Of a stretch of DNA of 8,560 nt, positions 5,689 to 8,560 are shown piece after piece. Position numbers and translations under genes: made by a program. The stretch is from an uncultured Caulobacteraceae bacterium (GTDB lineage Bacteria > Pseudomonadota > Alphaproteobacteria > Caulobacterales > Caulobacteraceae). The stretch lies in the NCBI GenBank assembly GCA_937910255.1, contig CALEOQ010000378.1, positions 1 to 8,560 on the forward strand, read 5' to 3'. How positions within the stretch are numbered: position 1 is the stretch's first letter; every line of letters starts with the position of its first letter. The notes under the pieces are model-generated. The model made no database searches, had not been told where the DNA came from, and worked only from the letters and a program-made list of their open reading frames with translations.

Positions 5689-7482
5689 ATGACCAGCGAA
5701 TTCTTCGACGAAGACGAAGGCGTCACCCGTCCCCGCCCCCTGGGCAATCTGCAGGTGATCGGCTTCATGTGGCGCCACTGGATGGTGGACAAGCCGCGGT
5801 TCTTCACCGCCGCCTCCCTGTTCCTGGTGGGCACGGCCTGTGACCTGTCCATCCCCTGGGCGGCCGGCGCCCTGGTGGACGCGGTGTCCTCGCCCGAGCG
5901 GCTGACGCAGGCCGCCTGGACCGCCTGGGCGGTGCTGACGGGGCTCTATGTGGTCTATTACGGCGTCCGCACCACGGGCTTCCGCATCCTGAACGGCTTC
6001 TACGCCCGGATCATGGAGCGGATCGTCACCCAGGGTTTCGAGCGGGTGCAGTCCTTTTCGTCCGACTGGCACGGCTCCAACTATGCCGGCGCCACGGTGC
6101 GCAAGGTCTCCCGGGCCATGTGGGGTTATGACAGCGCCTCTGACGCCCTGCTGTTGATGCTGATGCCGACCCTGATCGTGCTCGCAGGCCTGGCGGTCTC
6201 CATGACCGTGCGCTGGCCGCTGGCGGGCCTGTTCACGGCCACGGTGGTGATCATCTTCGCGATCTATAACGTGCTGACCGCCACCTATTACGTCCGGCCG
6301 GTCAACCTGGTCTCCAACGCCCTCGACTCCCAGATCGGCGCGTCGCTGGCCGACGCCATCGGCGCCAACCCGACGGTCAAGGCCTTCGGCGCCGAGGCCC
6401 GCGAGGGCCAGCGGTTCGCCGGCACGGTGGCGGAGTGGCGGGTGGCGGTGATCCGCACCTGGAACCGGTTCAACCTGGTGGGCCTGGGCCAGAACGTCCT
6501 GCTGGTCATCCTGCAGGGCGGACTGACCGGGCTGATCCTGTGGGCCTGGACGCAGGGCCAGGCCACGGCCGGCGACGTGGCCTTCGCCATCACCTCCTTC
6601 ATGCTGATGGCCGGCTATATGCGGAACTTCAGCGAGATCACCCGCATGCTGCAGAAGGGCCTCGACGACCTGCTGGACGTGGCCGTCTACATGCGCACCG
6701 ACCCGCAGCTGGCCGACAAGTCCGGGGCGCCGCCCTTCCAGGGCCTGGAGGGTGCGGTCACCTTCGACCGGGTGAGCTTCGGCTACGCCAGCCAGGGGGA
6801 GCGGCTCTATCAGGACTTCAGCCTGGCCATTGCGCCCGGCGAGCGGATCGCGCTCGTTGGTCCGACGGGTTCGGGCAAGTCGACCTTCGTCAAGCTGCTC
6901 CAGCGGCTGCACGACCTGGACGGCGGGCGCATCCTGATCGACGGGCAGGACGTGGCCCATGTGACGCAAGGGTCCCTGCGCCGGGCCATCGCCGTGGTGC
7001 CGCAGGATCCCTCGCTGTTCCACCGCAGCATCGGCGAGAACATCGCCTATGCGCGGCCGGATGCGACGCCCGACGAGGTGGCCCTGGCCGCCCGTCGCGC
7101 CCGGGCGCACGACTTCATCGCCCGCCTGCCGCAAGGCTACGACACCCTGGTGGGGGAGCGCGGCGTCAAGCTGTCGGGCGGCGAGCGCCAGCGGGTGGCC
7201 ATCGCCCGGGCCTTCCTGGCCGACGCCCCGATCCTGGTTCTGGACGAAGCCACCTCGTCCCTGGACGTGGAGACCGAGCGCCAGGTCCAGGCCGCCACCG
7301 AGGAGCTGATGTCCGGCCGCACGACCATCGTCATCGCCCACCGGCTGTCGACGATCCGCAGCGCCGACCGGATCCTGGTCTTCGACCGGGGTCGCATCAT
7401 CGAGGAGGGCCGCCACGGGGAGCTGCTCGCCCGGGGGGGCGCCTATGCCCGCCTACACGCCGTCTCCGAAGCCGCCGAATGA
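5689..7482 (+). CDS. ABC exporter half-transporter, fused membrane and ATPase domains
   Basis: The 597-residue protein is a type IV (MsbA-like) half-transporter. The exporter membrane domain covers about residues 30-315, with six hydrophobic segments near 38-63, 75-97, 152-173, 177-200, 262-286 and 291-313. The nucleotide-binding domain follows and is complete: A-loop Tyr366, Walker A GPTGSGKST at 391-399, Q-loop Gln439, signature LSGGERQ at 495-501, Walker B ILVLDE at 515-520 with catalytic Glu520, and H-loop His551. All catalytic residues are intact. Distinctive membrane-domain features are DWH at 126-128, MWGYD and NPTVKAFGAEARE from 227, all shared with the next gene. The start at 5689 (MTSEFFDEDEG) is chosen because the next gene's product starts with a similar acidic segment. 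The upstream ATG at 5605 would add 28 Arg/Pro-rich residues. No clear ribosome binding site is seen. The substrate cannot be inferred. Confidence 0.93.
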   Translation: MTSEFFDEDEGVTRPRPLGNLQVIGFMWRHWMVDKPRFFTAASLFLVGTACDLSIPWAAGALVDAVSSPERLTQAAWTAWAVLTGLYVVYYGVRTTGFRILNGFYARIMERIVTQGFERVQSFSSDWHGSNYAGATVRKVSRAMWGYDSASDALLLMLMPTLIVLAGLAVSMTVRWPLAGLFTATVVIIFAIYNVLTATYYVRPVNLVSNALDSQIGASLADAIGANPTVKAFGAEAREGQRFAGTVAEWRVAVIRTWNRFNLVGLGQNVLLVILQGGLTGLILWAWTQGQATAGDVAFAITSFMLMAGYMRNFSEITRMLQKGLDDLLDVAVYMRTDPQLADKSGAPPFQGLEGAVTFDRVSFGYASQGERLYQDFSLAIAPGERIALVGPTGSGKSTFVKLLQRLHDLDGGRILIDGQDVAHVTQGSLRRAIAVVPQDPSLFHRSIGENIAYARPDATPDEVALAARRARAHDFIARLPQGYDTLVGERGVKLSGGERQRVAIARAFLADAPILVLDEATSSLDVETERQVQAATEELMSGRTTIVIAHRLSTIRSADRILVFDRGRIIEEGRHGELLARGGAYARLHAVSEAAE

Positions 7483-7501
7483 CCGCCAGATCGAGAACCC
7501 C

Positions 7502-8454
7502 ATGACCGAACACTATGACGATACGGACGACCTGGCCGAGCGGACCCTGTCCAACCGCCAGGTTCTGGGCTTCATCGGCGCCTTCTGGCTGCGGCGGCCG
7601 GTCCTGTTCTGGACCTCCGTCGTGCTCACCCTGGTGGCCATCGGCTTCGACCTCGCCCTGCCCTGGGCGGCGGGACGGCTGATGGACATCGTGGCCGCAG
7701 GCCCCGACCAGGCCGACCTAGCCTGGCGGGCCTGGGCCATCTTCATCGGCGTCTTCCTGGCCTTCACCGTGGTGCGCAACATCGCCTTCCGGTTCTGGAA
7801 TCCGATGGCCGCGGCCAACATGAAGGACATGACCGACGAAGGCTTCCAGCGGGTGCAGTCCTACTCCTCGGACTGGCACGCCAACACCTTCGCCGGCTCC
7901 ACGGTGCGGCGGCTCAGCCGCGGCATGTGGGGCTATGACATGGTCTCCGATGCGGTGATCCTGTGGCTGGGACCGGCCCTGATCGTACTGGTCGGCCTGT
8001 CGGTGATGATGATCGCCCGCTGGCCGGTGGTGGGGGCCTTCTCCCTGGCGGTGGTGATCCTCTATCTGGTCTCCAACCTCTGGCTGACCACGGTCTATGT
8101 GCGGCCAGCCAACCTGAAGTCGGTGGCCCTGGATTCGCGGATCGGCGGGGCCCTGTCGGACTCCATCGGCTCAAACCCCACCGTGAAGGCCTTCGGCGCC
8201 GAAGCGCGGGAAGAGGCCCGGATCGGCGGCGTCACGGCCCTGTGGCGGCGGCTGACGCTCACCACCTGGACCCGGTTCATCAATGTCTGGCTGTGGCACA
8301 ACCTGATGCTGGTGGGCCTGCAGGCGGGCCTGACGGGTCTGCTCCTGCGGCTGTGGTCGCAAGGGCAGGCCAGCGCCGGGGACGTGGTGTTCGCCATCAC
8401 CGCCTTCATGCTGATGAGCGGCTATCTGCGCAATCTGGGCGAGAACATCCGGAT
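7502..8454 (+). CDS. Second ABC exporter half-transporter, truncated at the contig end
   Basis: The gene starts 19 nt after the stop of its paralogue, at an ATG giving MTEHYDDTDD, with only a weak GAG-containing ribosome binding site. The 317 genomic codons cover the cytosolic N-terminus and essentially the whole six-helix exporter domain. DWH lies at 124-126, a TVRRLSRGMWGYD segment follows, and NPTVKAFGAEARE is at 225-237. These match the upstream gene residue for residue at many positions, so the two arose by duplication and probably pair as a heterodimer. The ATPase domain is absent only because the genomic sequence stops at 8454. The following codons (ending RKSVV and a TAG) are translated Illumina adapter, not protein. 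An in-frame ATG at 7445 overlaps the previous gene and is rejected as the start. Confidence 0.92.
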
Positions 8455-8512
8455 AGATCGGAAGAGCGTCGTGTAGGGAAAGAGGGTAGATCTCGGTGGG
8501 CGGCGGATCATG
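8455..8512. other. Illumina TruSeq universal (P5) adapter contamination
   Basis: From AGATCGGAAGAGC at 8455 the sequence follows the reverse complement of the TruSeq universal adapter for its full 58 nt. Mismatches are at 8485, 8500, 8503, 8506 and 8512, and every one is a G call in place of the expected base. The first 30 bases are exact. This is the classic read-through product of a short library insert. Translations of it give notorious artefact peptides, here RSEERRVGKE on the plus strand and SLHDALPI on the minus strand. Confidence 0.97.
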
Positions 8513-8560
8513 AAAAAAAAAAATCCGAGTAGAGAACAACGCACTCAACCACTATTGAAC
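8513..8560. other. Post-adapter poly-A run and sequencing noise
   Basis: Eleven A residues (8513-8523) follow the adapter, as when a read runs off the end of the template. The next 37 bases are much less GC-rich than the rest of the window and resemble no gene or element I know. They should be treated as non-genomic. Confidence 0.88.

Noticed and set aside
5433..5843. 136-codon plus-strand frame over the leader and ABC gene start
   Set aside because: Pro/Ser/Arg-rich translation, overlaps the first 155 nt of the ABC gene in another frame, and has no ribosome binding site.
5473..7416. A 647-codon minus-strand open frame opposite the first ABC transporter
   Set aside because: It is antisense to a gene with every ABC ATPase motif intact. 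Its composition (Gln, His, Gly, Arg rich) is that of a shadow frame.
8513..8523. Poly-A run as part of a terminator or AT-rich regulatory site
   Set aside because: It directly follows the end of the adapter sequence and is most simply read run-off. No hairpin belongs to it.
8095..8548. Open frames reaching into the last 100 bases (plus-strand ending near 8532, minus-strand starting near 8548)
   Set aside because: They contain RSEERRVGKE and SLHDALPI, translations of Illumina adapter, and are antisense or out of frame with the ABC gene.

Overview
The window looks like the end of a contig from a high-GC alphaproteobacterium. Codon choice is strongly biased to G/C in the third position. Gene content and protein style (a UbiA with the NDxxDRDxD and DTIYAxQD motifs, a COG3897/METTL20-like methyltransferase, an MmyB-type XRE regulator) would fit Caulobacterales such as Caulobacter or Phenylobacterium. 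The genus is an inference; no rRNA or other phylogenetic marker is present.

Layout: positions 1-5278 hold five genes, all on the minus strand. In transcription order they are ubiA (4-hydroxybenzoate prenyltransferase, 5278-4346), an XRE/MmyB-type transcriptional regulator (4250-3414), a membrane fatty acid desaturase (3365-2415), a METTL20-like SAM-dependent methyltransferase (2348-1686) and a Tat-exported gamma-glutamyltransferase-family protein (1604-1, cut by the window edge). Gaps between them are 95, 48, 66 and 81 nt, so they may form one or several transcription units. Positions 5279-5688 are a divergent intergenic region. It carries a plausible plus-strand promoter and an 18-codon upstream ORF with a near-perfect Shine-Dalgarno sequence, followed by a GC-rich, hairpin-prone stretch of about 210 nt. 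Two tandem, paralogous plus-strand ABC exporter half-transporters follow (5689-7482 and 7502 to the end). They probably form a heterodimer.

The last ~106 bases are not genomic. From 8455 the sequence matches the reverse complement of the Illumina TruSeq universal (P5) adapter over its full 58 bases, with five mismatches that are all calls to G, followed by a run of 11 A and 37 bases of apparent noise. The second ABC transporter is therefore cut at 8454. Its apparent C-terminus and stop codon at 8474-8476 are adapter translation.

Functionally the minus-strand genes touch respiratory quinone synthesis (UbiA), possible methylation of electron-transfer flavoprotein (METTL20-like), membrane lipid desaturation and periplasmic gamma-glutamyl metabolism. 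I see no mobile element, CRISPR array, tRNA or rRNA, and no convincing undescribed defence or accessory system. The most useful observations are the adapter chimera and the leader ORF upstream of the ABC pair.
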